Assembly: GCF_963678165.1 (NCBI RefSeq)
Contig: NZ_OY782755.1
Coordinates: forward strand, 3,698,501-3,762,500
Reading direction: 5' to 3'
Origin: an uncultured Acetobacteroides sp.
GTDB lineage: Bacteria; Bacteroidota; Bacteroidia; Bacteroidales; ZOR0009
DNA length: 64,000 nucleotides
Below the pieces are notes generated by a model. It saw nothing but the letters and a program-made list of their open reading frames with translations. It did no database searches and had not been told where the DNA came from. The translations under genes were made by a program, and so were the position numbers. Positions 36,201-44,369 of the stretch are shown here, piece by piece (within the stretch, counting starts at the first letter, position 1; every line of letters starts with the position of its first letter).

Positions 36201-36512
36201 CCTGGAGACATTACAGATGTACCCAGACTATCTTCGGATTACGACAAAAACGTAAATGCCACATCTACAAGATTTTTAACCAAGCGTTCATATTTAAGCT
36301 TCTCAAATGCTCGAATCGCATACAGTTTACCTAAAAGCGTGCTAAGCAAACTGAACGTTAATAGACTAACCTTCTTCGTGTCAGGAGATAATCTTTTCTT
36401 ACTATCAGCAAGAAAAGGATTTGTTTCGATGAGCAGTGAAAGTGGGAATTCAGATAGAAGCCAATACATTCCTCTAACTACGTTTATTGGAGGTGTTACA
36501 CTTCAATTCTAA
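33276..36512 (+). CDS. SusC/RagA-type TonB-dependent outer-membrane transporter
   Basis: This 1,078-residue protein has a signal peptide at 1-22 (ending TLAQ), a carboxypeptidase-regulatory-like beta-sandwich (about 25-105, ISGKVVGSNDNLPIPGVSV) and a plug domain (about 115-235) with NPSEISKALAGEIAGVQV, SIRIRGIGS, PLYVIDGIPYEG and ANGVILLTTKKG. A 22-strand barrel ending TTFIGGVTLQF follows. It forms a lidded transporter with the SusD lipoprotein encoded 20 bp downstream, powered by TonB-ExbBD. The substrate is unknown: no glycosidase, peptidase or sigma/anti-sigma gene accompanies it. The first 25 codons are the same, at DNA level, as those of the susC at 39,073. Confidence 0.95.
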   Translation: MRRFLTLLVTIVVFGVSPTLAQTKQISGKVVGSNDNLPIPGVSVLVKEAPTVGTATDINGSFTLKNIPGHAKTLVFRIVGYKTVEIPITGTTINATLQPESKQIDEVMVVAYGTTSRKSFTGSAAKVDAEQLQRKNPSEISKALAGEIAGVQVINSNGQPGSSASIRIRGIGSAYSSRAPLYVIDGIPYEGSISGIDPSDIATTTVLKDASATALYGTRAANGVILLTTKKGEKGKTKIEADFKYGMNIRLIPQYNIIKNPENFTELTWEGLRNKYQYNTEDPLSATDAATAASGALFDADNGIYPIYNMWNADGKDLIDPATGKFKNVSRKYTPEKWDDYLFRPGKKMEGSVKISAGNDNSSHYTSFGYLKDEGYYIGSDFQRFTARSNIDQTLTSWMKSTLNMSYAYMEKNNPGQEDNMNNGFQFVNFMPSLFPVFQRDAKGNKIPDTILGGDKYDYGMYQDYGRSYASGINPAGAIKLDKNKTISHQFNGNANIEARFLTNFKFTANLGMQYRGEKLDALTNPYYGDAAGIGRIEKTAFWYLGLTANQILSWTKSFGSHNLNAFVAHESNYYDMSDMTGQKSKIARPSNLEWSNAVIMGNMDSKTYGYSLESYFGQINYDYDNRFFINGSIRRDGSSRFVDDNKWGTFGSIGAAWLLTRENFLSNVNWLKSLKYKASWGVLGNQEFNTTPSIAGYYPYEDLYNISNLNDQLAFSFAYKGNRNLTWENSKTFNTGFEFDIANFLTGEVEYYHKTTTDMLFMKQVATSLGYASYPVNDGKMVNQGVELTLNASVVKSKDLNVNVRFNAGHYKNEMITMPMDETTGKEKPLEINTFYGWAKNHSLYDFYIREYAGVDPTTGLSTWNSYYNVLPDGTKEHITDMQNYTSSKTINKLEVVKTSNYDEATNKFVGKSAIPDVSGGFGFDVNYKGIEFNTTFMYAIGGYAYDGVYASLMGNGTPGSSNWSKDILNRWQKPGDITDVPRLSSDYDKNVNATSTRFLTKRSYLSFSNARIAYSLPKSVLSKLNVNRLTFFVSGDNLFLLSARKGFVSMSSESGNSDRSQYIPLTTFIGGVTLQF

Positions 36513-36532
36513 TTACCAAAAAAAAGAATTTT

Positions 36533-38011
36533 ATGAGAACAAAAATATTAAGCTTAATTGCAATATGCTTTCTAGCAGCAAGCTGCTCGGAAAGTTTCCT
36601 TGAGGAAGAGCCTACTAGTGTAATCTCACAAACACAGCTTAAGGAAAATGCCAAGTGGAATCCCAACATCATGCTTGGACAATCGCTAGGCATTTCGGCC
36701 ACCTTAATCAAATATGGAACAGGTGGCACAGAGGATCATGATGATTTCGGACAAAAATCCATAGATATCGCAACGGATATCATGAGTGGTGATATGGCAT
36801 TAACAGCAAAAACATATGGATGGTTTGGTAATGATGCAGATCTTCAAAATAATACACCAACAAGAATGAGAACTTATAAAGCTTGGAGGTATTATTATAG
36901 GATCATCAAAGCGGCAAATGAAATATTTGACACCTTTGGATCTGACACCCAAATACCTGAAGAAGGTTCCGAGAATCGCATTTATTTCGGTCAGGCAAAA
37001 GCAATGAGAGCCAATTCTTACTTTAATTTAGTATTGCTCTACGCAGGTAACTATGATGTATCTAAAGATAAAAAAGTTCTTCCGATATACACATCTCAGC
37101 TTACCGCCGAAACAAAGGGTCTTTCTACTGTAGATCAAGTATACGATCGTATTATCACAGATCTAAAAGATGCAATTACGGCATTAAATGGATATACAGC
37201 AACTTCAAAAGACAGAATAAATGCTGACATTGCAAAAGGAATGCTTGCTTATGCATACCTAAACAGAGGTGATAATACAAAAAAGGATTATGAAAATGCG
37301 GCATTATTATCCTCAGAAGTAATTGCCAACGGAAATTATCCCCTAATGACAAAGGATGAAATTCTCCAATCGGGATTCAATAATGTTTCAATTCCTTCTT
37401 GGATGTGGGCCATTGATCTTACCAAAGATAATACAGCAGGACTTCCTACTTTCTGGGGACAGGTTGACTACTTCACCTATAGTTATGCCTACGCCGGAGA
37501 TAGAAAGGTCATCGACAAGAATCTTTTCCTAACGATTCCCAAAACCGATACCAGAAGAAGCTGGTTTCATTCCTCTGTTCTTATTCCTTGGAATAAATTC
37601 TATGACAATGCAAGAAAAGCTGGAGGAAATCGTCTTTGGGACAATGATGAGGTTTTCATGCGTGTAGAGGAAATGTATCTAATCAACGCAGAAGCAAATG
37701 CAAGATTAAATCAGCTTCCTGCTGCTGCTACAGCACTAAAGGAATTACTACTCGAAAGAGACAATACTGTTGCCGCTACCGTTGAAACAATGGACCAACC
37801 CACACTTCTTAATCAGATTTATTTTAACTGGAGACTTGAAATGTGGGGCGAAGGGAAAGGACTTCAAACGATGAAACGTTTCAAAAAATCGATGACAAGA
37901 GGAGCAAACAACGTATCATTAGCTGGTGTAACTATTAGCTATGACGATCCTCGCTTTATATTTCAAATCCCAGAAAGAGAGGTTAACAACAATCCAAATT
38001 TAAATAAGTAA
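36533..38011 (+). CDS. SusD/RagB-type surface nutrient-binding lipoprotein
   Basis: This 492-residue lipoprotein has lipobox LAASC (Cys 19), followed by acidic residues (SFLEEEPT) that resemble a Bacteroidota surface-export signal. TPR-like helices (RYYYRIIKAANEIFDTFG, AKAMRANSYFNLVLLYAG) and a C-terminal SusD domain (EEMYLINAEANARLNQ, IYFNWRLEMWGEGKGLQTMKR) are typical. It caps the partner SusC and captures the ligand. A strong terminator follows the stop. Confidence 0.94.
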   Translation: MRTKILSLIAICFLAASCSESFLEEEPTSVISQTQLKENAKWNPNIMLGQSLGISATLIKYGTGGTEDHDDFGQKSIDIATDIMSGDMALTAKTYGWFGNDADLQNNTPTRMRTYKAWRYYYRIIKAANEIFDTFGSDTQIPEEGSENRIYFGQAKAMRANSYFNLVLLYAGNYDVSKDKKVLPIYTSQLTAETKGLSTVDQVYDRIITDLKDAITALNGYTATSKDRINADIAKGMLAYAYLNRGDNTKKDYENAALLSSEVIANGNYPLMTKDEILQSGFNNVSIPSWMWAIDLTKDNTAGLPTFWGQVDYFTYSYAYAGDRKVIDKNLFLTIPKTDTRRSWFHSSVLIPWNKFYDNARKAGGNRLWDNDEVFMRVEEMYLINAEANARLNQLPAAATALKELLLERDNTVAATVETMDQPTLLNQIYFNWRLEMWGEGKGLQTMKRFKKSMTRGANNVSLAGVTISYDDPRFIFQIPEREVNNNPNLNK

Positions 38012-38029
38012 CCTTTTTATAAAACTGCG

Positions 38030-38058
38030 AAGGGCGCTATATAGCGCCCTTTCTTTTT
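38030..38058 (+). terminator. Rho-independent terminator of susCD-1
   Basis: A near-perfect palindrome (AAGGGCGCTAT / ATAGCGCCCTT) is followed by TCTTTTTTAT, starting 19 bp after the stop of susD-1. Confidence 0.9.
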
Positions 38059-38094
38059 TATACGTTTTATACGGTCATCTCAGACATTTAGAGT

Positions 38095-38600
38095 TTGTCT
38101 GAAAATTTAAAAAAAAGCATTAAGCATATGAAACAATGCTCCTCCCATGAAAAAACGTCAATAGCCTATAACACATGTAAAGATAACTTCGACAATAAGT
38201 ACGTCAACAGCATTGAAGGAGGAAGCGCATTTACTATAAAAACCGAAGCGAAAACAGTTCTAGTTAAGAACTTAACGAACAGGTAATCGAGTTTTGCATA
38301 ATGATCAAAAATAATCGCGAAAAGCTGGCAACAACGGGATTTGTTATCATCAAGACAATGGAAAGCGGAGAGTAATCACCTAACTATGTAAATACCTCCA
38401 CACTACAAGACACAGGCAAAAGTTTACTTATCTTTTCAGTAAAGCCCCATACCAACATCCACTTCTACGTATTTCTTTTCCCCTCTGTAAATTTGGTTCC
38501 TTCTGATTTAGCAGCATGGCATAAGTTAGCCCTACTTCTAGGAACAAAAAGATCAAATCCTTCTAGCAAGTTCTCCTCCCCCAATGCTGTTATTTTACCA
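38095..38600 (+). pseudogene. Decayed paralogue of the 46,074 hypothetical gene
   Basis: The DNA matches the gene at 46,074 in blocks: TCKDNFDNKYVNSIEGGSA against TCKDDYDIKYILSMEGGKA, EAKTVLVKNL, REKLATTGFVIIKTMESG, KPHTNIHFYVFLFPSVN and VPSDLAAWHKL. The blocks are broken by stops (38,284 and about 38,373) and frameshifts. The N-terminal third is lost. The same piece of locus, including the downstream A/T-rich tail, recurs next to the third susC, so a gene-plus-flank unit was duplicated and this copy decayed. Confidence 0.75.
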
Positions 38601-38710
38601 TAAAATCAAACATGGCCAATAGCAGACTTGCCTTTTTACTTTTTAGCCAGAATGGCTACACCTGCTTATAAAATAGTTTGTACGAATAAAGATTAGCTAT
38701 GATAAAAACA
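38575..38710. repeat. Duplicated segment upstream of susC-2
   Basis: Words such as GCTGTTATTTTACCATAAAA and ACTTTTTAGCC recur with the same spacing at about 47,030-47,170 upstream of susC-3. The rest of the spacer to 38,950 is A/C-rich, with C-runs near 38,824 and 38,873. I see no gene in it. Confidence 0.6.
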
Positions 38711-38961
38711 ACAAGACACTTACTGATATTAAACAAAATAAAACAACCTATTTAACATTACATCACTAGATATAATTCAATTAAAGGAATCAGAACCAAA
38801 TCATATTTTTCAATTTCACACCACCCCCCTTAACAACTTCAGGTTTCACCGTCAAAAAAAAGCATTAAACAAGCCCCCCCCCTTCACAACTCCAGACTAT
38901 CACAAACAAACAACACAAATCAACATTCGTAGATTACTCTTGGCTATTCCTATATTTGCGC

Positions 38962-38991
38962 TTGTAAATGCAAATTATTGTTATAGTTTTG
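38962..38991 (+). promoter_or_regulatory. susC-2 promoter
   Basis: TTG (38962-38964), 19 bp, then TAGTTTTG (38984-38991) fits the Bacteroidota -33/-7 consensus exactly. The block AAATGCAAATTATTGTTATA is the same as in the susC-3 promoter. Transcription would start near 38,998, so the reading-frame start at 38,968 cannot be used. A second TAnnTTTG (TATATTTG, 38951-38958) lies just upstream. Confidence 0.8.
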
Positions 38992-39072
38992 CAGACGTCA
39001 AGAAATGCTATCCAACATCAAAATAGCATTGTGACAATAACAACCAATTTACGAACTGCTAAAAAAACTATT

Positions 39073-42000
39073 ATGAGGCGATTTTTGACGTTACTTGTAA
39101 CGATCGTTGTCTTTGGTGTTAGCCCAACGCTAGCACAAACAAAGCAAGTCTCAGGAAAGGTTGTAGGATCAGACGACAACCTGCCTATTCCTGGAGTAAG
39201 TGTATTAGTAAAAGAAGCGCCAACAATTGGCACAACAACTGATGCAAATGGCAACTACACACTGAAAAATGTTCCTGCAAATGGGAAAACTTTAGTGTTC
39301 CGTTTTGTAGGATTTCAGACTCTCGAAATGCCTATAACTGGTAATGTTATTAATGCACAACTTCTATCTGAAAATCAAAAGATCGAAGAAGTTGTTGTAA
39401 TGGCTTATGGAACAGTAAAAAAGTCAAGTATGACTAGTTCTGCAACCGTTGTAGGTGGAAAAGAACTCTCTACAAGACCTGTTTCAAATGCAGTTAAAGC
39501 CCTTGAGGGACAAGCTGCGGGGGTACAAGTCACTCCTGGATACGGTGCTCCAGGATCTGCGCCTACCATTCGTGTGCGTGGTTTTGGATCTATTAATGCA
39601 TCAAGTGATCCTCTTTATGTTGTTGATGGCATTCCATACGATGGAGGCATCGGCAACATTAACTCTGACGATATCGAGAGCCTTACTGTACTTAAAGATG
39701 CAGCAGCAACCTCTCTTTATGGTAGTAGAGCGGCCAACGGAGTTGTAATGGTAACCACTAAAAAGGGTAAAAACGAACAATTTACAGTTACTGCAAAAGC
39801 TAGTTTTGGTATCTCGCAAAGAGGTATTCCTGAGTATTCAAGAATTGGAACGATGGATTACTATCCAACTATTTGGAGCGCGGTAAAGAATGGCTACTCT
39901 TGGGGACAAGCAACCTATACTGCCTCAAACAAATGGCAACCAGGCGTTCTACCTGCATCTGGAACCGCTTCCGAGGCATATGGTGCTGGACTTGCCAATG
40001 CCAATTTAATTTCAGCATTCCTTAAGTATAATATACTCACCACCGACGGAAAAAATGCTATGGATCCGACTGCTATCATTGGGGCAGATGGGAAAATAAA
40101 TCCAGATGCAAAAATTCTCTCTGGATATAATGACCTAGATTGGTTTAAAGAACTAACGAGACTAGGTAAGCGTAAAGACTACTCAGTAACTGCAAGTGGT
40201 GGTACTGCAAAATCGGATTACTACTTTTCAGTTGGTTACCTAGATGAAAACGGATATGTAGTTAATTCCGACTATGAGCGTCTTACTGCAAGGTCTTCTA
40301 TCAACATGAAACCTACTTCATGGTTGAAATTAGGAACAAACATTTCGGGTACCGTAGTTAATGCCAACCAAATTACAGGTGATGCCGATAACTCATCCGC
40401 CTATAAGAACCCATTCTTCTTTGCCCGCGGCATTGGACCTCTTTATCCTGTATACCTTCACGATCCAGCAACAGGCAACCTTGTGTTAGATGAGAAAGGA
40501 CAAAAGCAGTATGACTATGGCCAACTAAAATCAAGAGGATCTGGCGCAAGCGCTGGACGAAATGTACTTGCTGAACTCTTGTGGAATTCCGACAAGTACA
40601 AGACGAACGTATTAGACAGCAAAGCTTACGCCGAGGTTTACATTCCATATGGATTTAAACTATCCGTAAATGGAGGATATTACGTTCGTAACTTTAAGGA
40701 TGGACAATACGACAACATAACTGTTGGTGATGGTGCTCCTGCAGGAAGGTTGAACAAGAGCTTCAATCAAATTACAAGCATAACCTTAAACCAATTGTTG
40801 ACTTGGAATAAGTCTTTTAACTTGCACAATGTTGACGTTCTTGTAGGTCATGAATCATACGCCTATAAGTATAGCGAAATGGCTGGTATGAAACAGGGGC
40901 AAATTGTATCTAATATTCAAGAGTTCCCTAACTTTACAGACCTATCCGACATGTCTTCGAAGGAAGATAATGACAAGCTGGAGAGCTACCTTTCGCGTAT
41001 CAACTACAACTATGCAGAAAAATACTTTATTAGCGGATCATATCGTCGTGACGGATCTTCCAGATTCGGATCAGATATTCGCTGGGGCGACTTCTTCTCG
41101 GGCAGCTTAGCTTGGAATATTACTCGCGAAGATTTCATCAAAGAATTCTCTTGGATCAACGAGCTAAAGCTTAGAGCATCATATGGTGAAACCGGTAATA
41201 ACTCCATTGGCTCATACTATCCTTATCAAGATCTATACGGATTAGGCTGGAATAACGGTATGAACTCAACTGGTGGTATTTTACAAAGCACCTCGCTAGC
41301 CAACTCTGAAATCTCATGGGAAAAGAACAAGCAAAGTAATATTGCTCTTGACTTCAAGTTTCTAAATAGGGTTTCAGGATCTATCGAATGGTTCAATAGA
41401 GAATCTGACAACCTACTTTTTGATGTTCCTCAACCGCTATCATCAGGACGTACATCTAAGCCACAAAACATTGGCACAATGTACAATAGAGGTGTTGAGG
41501 TGAGCTTAAATGGAACCCTTGTTAACATGACCAATGGATTTAACTGGAACATCTCGGTTAATGCCACTACGCTAACCAACAAGATTACCAAAATGCCAGT
41601 TGAATCTCCAACTATAATCTTAGGTACAAAGCAGTTATCAAAAGGTCATAGCATTTATGACTTTTGGTTACGCCAATGGGGAGGTGTAGATTCTCGTGAT
41701 GGTTCTGCTCTTTACGTTTATGACGACCAACTTGACGCTGCAGTTTTCAATGAAACAGGGAAACCATACGTATTCAGAACAATTGATGGCAAGAAGTACA
41801 CAACAGATCCAAACTATGCTAAGTATGGCTACTGTGGAAGTTCAATACCAGATGTATATGGTGGTATAACCAATACATTCTCTTATAAGGGTATTAACCT
41901 AAGCATACTACTAGCTTATAGCATTGGCGGCAAGGGTTATGATGCTGCATATGCCTCATTAATGTCCTACGGAGCAGGTAGTGCGCTACATACAGACATC

Positions 42001-42327
42001 CTTAAAAGCTGGCAAAAACCGGGCGACATTACCGATGTACCACGTATTGATGTTACCAAAAACGCTCAGCTAAATGCAGGTTCTTCGCGCTGGCTTGTTG
42101 ATGCAGACTATCTTGCTCTCAAGAACATCTCTCTAGGCTATACCTTCCCAACTAAGCTGGTTAACAAGGCTGGTCTTAAAGGATTAAGCGCCTACTTCTC
42201 GGGTGACAACCTTGGCATGCTAACTAAAAGAAAAGGATTTAACCCTCAACAAAACTTTGGTGGAACAACAAGTAACACCTACGTTATGTCGAAAGTATAC
42301 ACTTTTGGTGTTAATGTAACTCTCTAA
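39073..42327 (+). CDS. SusC/RagA-type TonB-dependent outer-membrane transporter
   Basis: The frame is open from 38968, but the promoter overlaps that region and the signal peptide begins at 39073 (MRRFLTLLVT), so this start is used, giving 1,084 residues. The regulatory-like domain (VSGKVVGSDDNLPIPGVSV), plug (PVSNAVKALEGQAAGVQVTP, TIRVRGFGS, PLYVVDGIPYDGG) and barrel are complete, ending YTFGVNVTL. The leader and the first 25 codons match susC-1 base for base apart from one or two positions, and sequence then diverges. Its SusD partner starts 11 bp after the stop. The substrate is unknown. Confidence 0.95.
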   Translation: MRRFLTLLVTIVVFGVSPTLAQTKQVSGKVVGSDDNLPIPGVSVLVKEAPTIGTTTDANGNYTLKNVPANGKTLVFRFVGFQTLEMPITGNVINAQLLSENQKIEEVVVMAYGTVKKSSMTSSATVVGGKELSTRPVSNAVKALEGQAAGVQVTPGYGAPGSAPTIRVRGFGSINASSDPLYVVDGIPYDGGIGNINSDDIESLTVLKDAAATSLYGSRAANGVVMVTTKKGKNEQFTVTAKASFGISQRGIPEYSRIGTMDYYPTIWSAVKNGYSWGQATYTASNKWQPGVLPASGTASEAYGAGLANANLISAFLKYNILTTDGKNAMDPTAIIGADGKINPDAKILSGYNDLDWFKELTRLGKRKDYSVTASGGTAKSDYYFSVGYLDENGYVVNSDYERLTARSSINMKPTSWLKLGTNISGTVVNANQITGDADNSSAYKNPFFFARGIGPLYPVYLHDPATGNLVLDEKGQKQYDYGQLKSRGSGASAGRNVLAELLWNSDKYKTNVLDSKAYAEVYIPYGFKLSVNGGYYVRNFKDGQYDNITVGDGAPAGRLNKSFNQITSITLNQLLTWNKSFNLHNVDVLVGHESYAYKYSEMAGMKQGQIVSNIQEFPNFTDLSDMSSKEDNDKLESYLSRINYNYAEKYFISGSYRRDGSSRFGSDIRWGDFFSGSLAWNITREDFIKEFSWINELKLRASYGETGNNSIGSYYPYQDLYGLGWNNGMNSTGGILQSTSLANSEISWEKNKQSNIALDFKFLNRVSGSIEWFNRESDNLLFDVPQPLSSGRTSKPQNIGTMYNRGVEVSLNGTLVNMTNGFNWNISVNATTLTNKITKMPVESPTIILGTKQLSKGHSIYDFWLRQWGGVDSRDGSALYVYDDQLDAAVFNETGKPYVFRTIDGKKYTTDPNYAKYGYCGSSIPDVYGGITNTFSYKGINLSILLAYSIGGKGYDAAYASLMSYGAGSALHTDILKSWQKPGDITDVPRIDVTKNAQLNAGSSRWLVDADYLALKNISLGYTFPTKLVNKAGLKGLSAYFSGDNLGMLTKRKGFNPQQNFGGTTSNTYVMSKVYTFGVNVTL

Positions 42328-42338
42328 CAAGTAAAGAC

Positions 42339-43931
42339 ATGAAAAGAATAAAATATTTTGGAATAGTAGTTCTGTCACTCTTCCTATTCTCGTGCCAGAA
42401 AGAATTTCTCGACACAACACCAACCGCATCCGTTGATGCCAAAAACGCATTTTCGTCATTAGACAATGCGTATGCGGTTATCAATGGCATTCACCGCTAC
42501 ATGTATAATAGTGGCGATTATCAAGACGAAAGTGGCGAAGCTTCGATAAATCTTCGGAGAGATATGCTAGGCGAAGATTTATGTATGACTGCAGCTGGCA
42601 ACGGTTGGTTTAACAGATTCTACCAATGGACCGATCATAGAAATGGACAAGCAACAGCTAATATTTACCCTTGGAGATTCTACTATCGTATCATTGCCAA
42701 TGCAAATGCCGTTATCGATGGATTAAATACCAAGTTTGCCGACAAGAAAGACGATGGATTTTTTCAAGAAATTATGGCTCAAGCATTAACATACAGAGCA
42801 TGGGCACACTTTAACCTAGTTCAACTATACGCAAAACGCTACGATCCTACAAAAAAAGGAAACAATAGCCAACTTGGAGTAGTGCTAAGCACAACATCTG
42901 AGGTTCTTCAAAGACCTCGTTCTACAGTTGAAGAAGTTTATGCGCAAATCAATACAGATCTTAACAATGCTATTGCCCTATTCAAATCTTCGGGATCTTC
43001 TCCTGCACAGATTTCAGATCTATCCATTTATGCTGCTGAAGCCATCAAGGCTAGAGTTGCATTGACAACAGGAGAATGGCAAACGGCAATTGATTATTCA
43101 TCAGAAGCATTAAAAGCAGGTAAGCTTTTTACTGCCGCAGACTTTAAAGCAAATGGTGGATTTCCAACTATCTTCAGTTCTTACCCTGGTGCTGGTTCGG
43201 AATGGATTTGGGGTAGCCAAGTTAAGTCGGATCAAAACACTTACTTTGCAAGTTTCTTTGCTTATATGTCATGGAACTATAGTTCTACAAACATTAGAAC
43301 GAATCCAAAAACCATTACTCGCGAGCTATATGATGCTATGCCAGCAACCGATGCTCGCAAGGCCATGTTCTCGCTAACCGGTTACGACATCTATGCTAAA
43401 GCACCAAACCAACTTGATTCACGCGCTCTTGTAGCTTCATATGAAACTAAAAAGTTCAGCGCAGTAGCTCCTGCTGATAGCCGTGGAGATATCGCCTATA
43501 TTAGAGTTGCAGAAATGTACCTCATCAAGGCTGAAGCCGAAGCTAGAATCGGCGGAAAAGATGCTGATGCCCAGAATACATTAGCAACATTACTAACAAG
43601 CAGATACGATGCTGGTACTTACGTAAAATCGGCAAATACAGGACAAGCCCTGATTGATGAAATCCTTCTCCAACGCCGAATCGAGTTATGGGGCGAAGGT
43701 TTCCGATTTACCGATTTAAAGAGACTAGATCTTCCTTTAGCAAGAGTAATTACTGCAGTACCTGATCCTGCAAAACCATACAAGACTGGCCACATTACAG
43801 CAAATTACTCGGGACATCACGACCCAACTCTTTGTGTGGTTACTGAAGTTCCTGCTGGCGATGCCAGATGGCAGTGGTTTATCCCTAAGGATGAAATCAA
43901 CGCGAATAACCTTGTTATTCAAAACGAATAG
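42339..43931 (+). CDS. SusD/RagB-type surface nutrient-binding lipoprotein
   Basis: This 530-residue lipoprotein has lipobox LFSC (Cys 19) followed by QKEFLDTTPTA. The N-terminal TPR helices (WRFYYRIIANANAVIDGLN, EIMAQALTYRAWAHFNLVQLYA) and C-terminal RVAEMYLIKAEAEARIGG and LQRRIELWGEGFRFTDLKR are standard for the family. It pairs with the SusC encoded just upstream. A terminator lies 52 bp after the stop. Confidence 0.94.
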   Translation: MKRIKYFGIVVLSLFLFSCQKEFLDTTPTASVDAKNAFSSLDNAYAVINGIHRYMYNSGDYQDESGEASINLRRDMLGEDLCMTAAGNGWFNRFYQWTDHRNGQATANIYPWRFYYRIIANANAVIDGLNTKFADKKDDGFFQEIMAQALTYRAWAHFNLVQLYAKRYDPTKKGNNSQLGVVLSTTSEVLQRPRSTVEEVYAQINTDLNNAIALFKSSGSSPAQISDLSIYAAEAIKARVALTTGEWQTAIDYSSEALKAGKLFTAADFKANGGFPTIFSSYPGAGSEWIWGSQVKSDQNTYFASFFAYMSWNYSSTNIRTNPKTITRELYDAMPATDARKAMFSLTGYDIYAKAPNQLDSRALVASYETKKFSAVAPADSRGDIAYIRVAEMYLIKAEAEARIGGKDADAQNTLATLLTSRYDAGTYVKSANTGQALIDEILLQRRIELWGEGFRFTDLKRLDLPLARVITAVPDPAKPYKTGHITANYSGHHDPTLCVVTEVPAGDARWQWFIPKDEINANNLVIQNE

Positions 43932-43983
43932 GCGCAACTAACGATGCTAACATAGCGCATTGTTGTTCGCAACGAAACATGTT

Positions 43984-44018
43984 AGGAGGATATTCTAAAA
44001 AGGATATCCTCCTTTTTT
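43984..44018 (+). terminator. Rho-independent terminator of susCD-2
   Basis: A 10-bp stem (AGGAGGATAT / ATATCCTCCT) with a loop containing TTCTAAAAAGG is followed by TTTTT. Confidence 0.9.
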
Positions 44019-44308
44019 ATATATGTTCAAATCCTAATAAGTATTCACTAAAATAGAAATGCAAAAAAAAAAAAAGACTCTATACCAATTTAGGTGGATA
44101 AGCCTACTATTTATATCTTTCCCTTACGAATAGCGCGATGATATTTTCGTTCGCCTTAGAGATAGAGAGCACATCGAGTTACACCTAATTTTGAACTTAT
44201 AGAACTTAATTCAGTCGAGAATGAACTTCATTCTATATTTATATAAAAATCTTACCGTTTCCTATATAAAATGCCTCATTCCAGAAAGGAAATAGACCAT
44301 TCCAGAAA
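44019..44308. other. Intergenic stretch left of the IS256 copy
   Basis: This is A/T-rich with a 12-13 bp A-run near 44,060 and no recognisable gene. A direct repeat of CATTCCAGAAAGGAAAT occurs at 44277 and 44298, exactly 21 bp apart, and the second copy contains the insertion target GGAAATTT. Confidence 0.5.
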
Positions 44309-44316
44309 GGAAATTT

Positions 44317-44340
44317 GAGACTGTTCATGCAACTGTGTCT
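44317..44340. repeat. IS256-type left inverted repeat
   Basis: The repeat begins GAGACTGTTCATG and ends AACTGTGTCT. Its partner is at 45731-45754. Confidence 0.88.
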
Positions 44341-44369
44341 GCAAAATGATAACGATAACTTTGCAGACA
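44336..44369 (+). promoter_or_regulatory. Hairpin and -7 element at the transposase start
   Basis: TGTCTGCAAA (44336-44345) and TTTGCAGACA (44360-44369) form a perfect 10-bp inverted repeat with a 14-base loop, ending right at the ATG at 44370. TAACTTTG (44356-44363), a match to TAnnTTTG, lies in the right arm and loop. Read-through RNA would fold and could hide the start codon region, whereas RNA from the element's own promoter would be almost leaderless. Confidence 0.6.
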
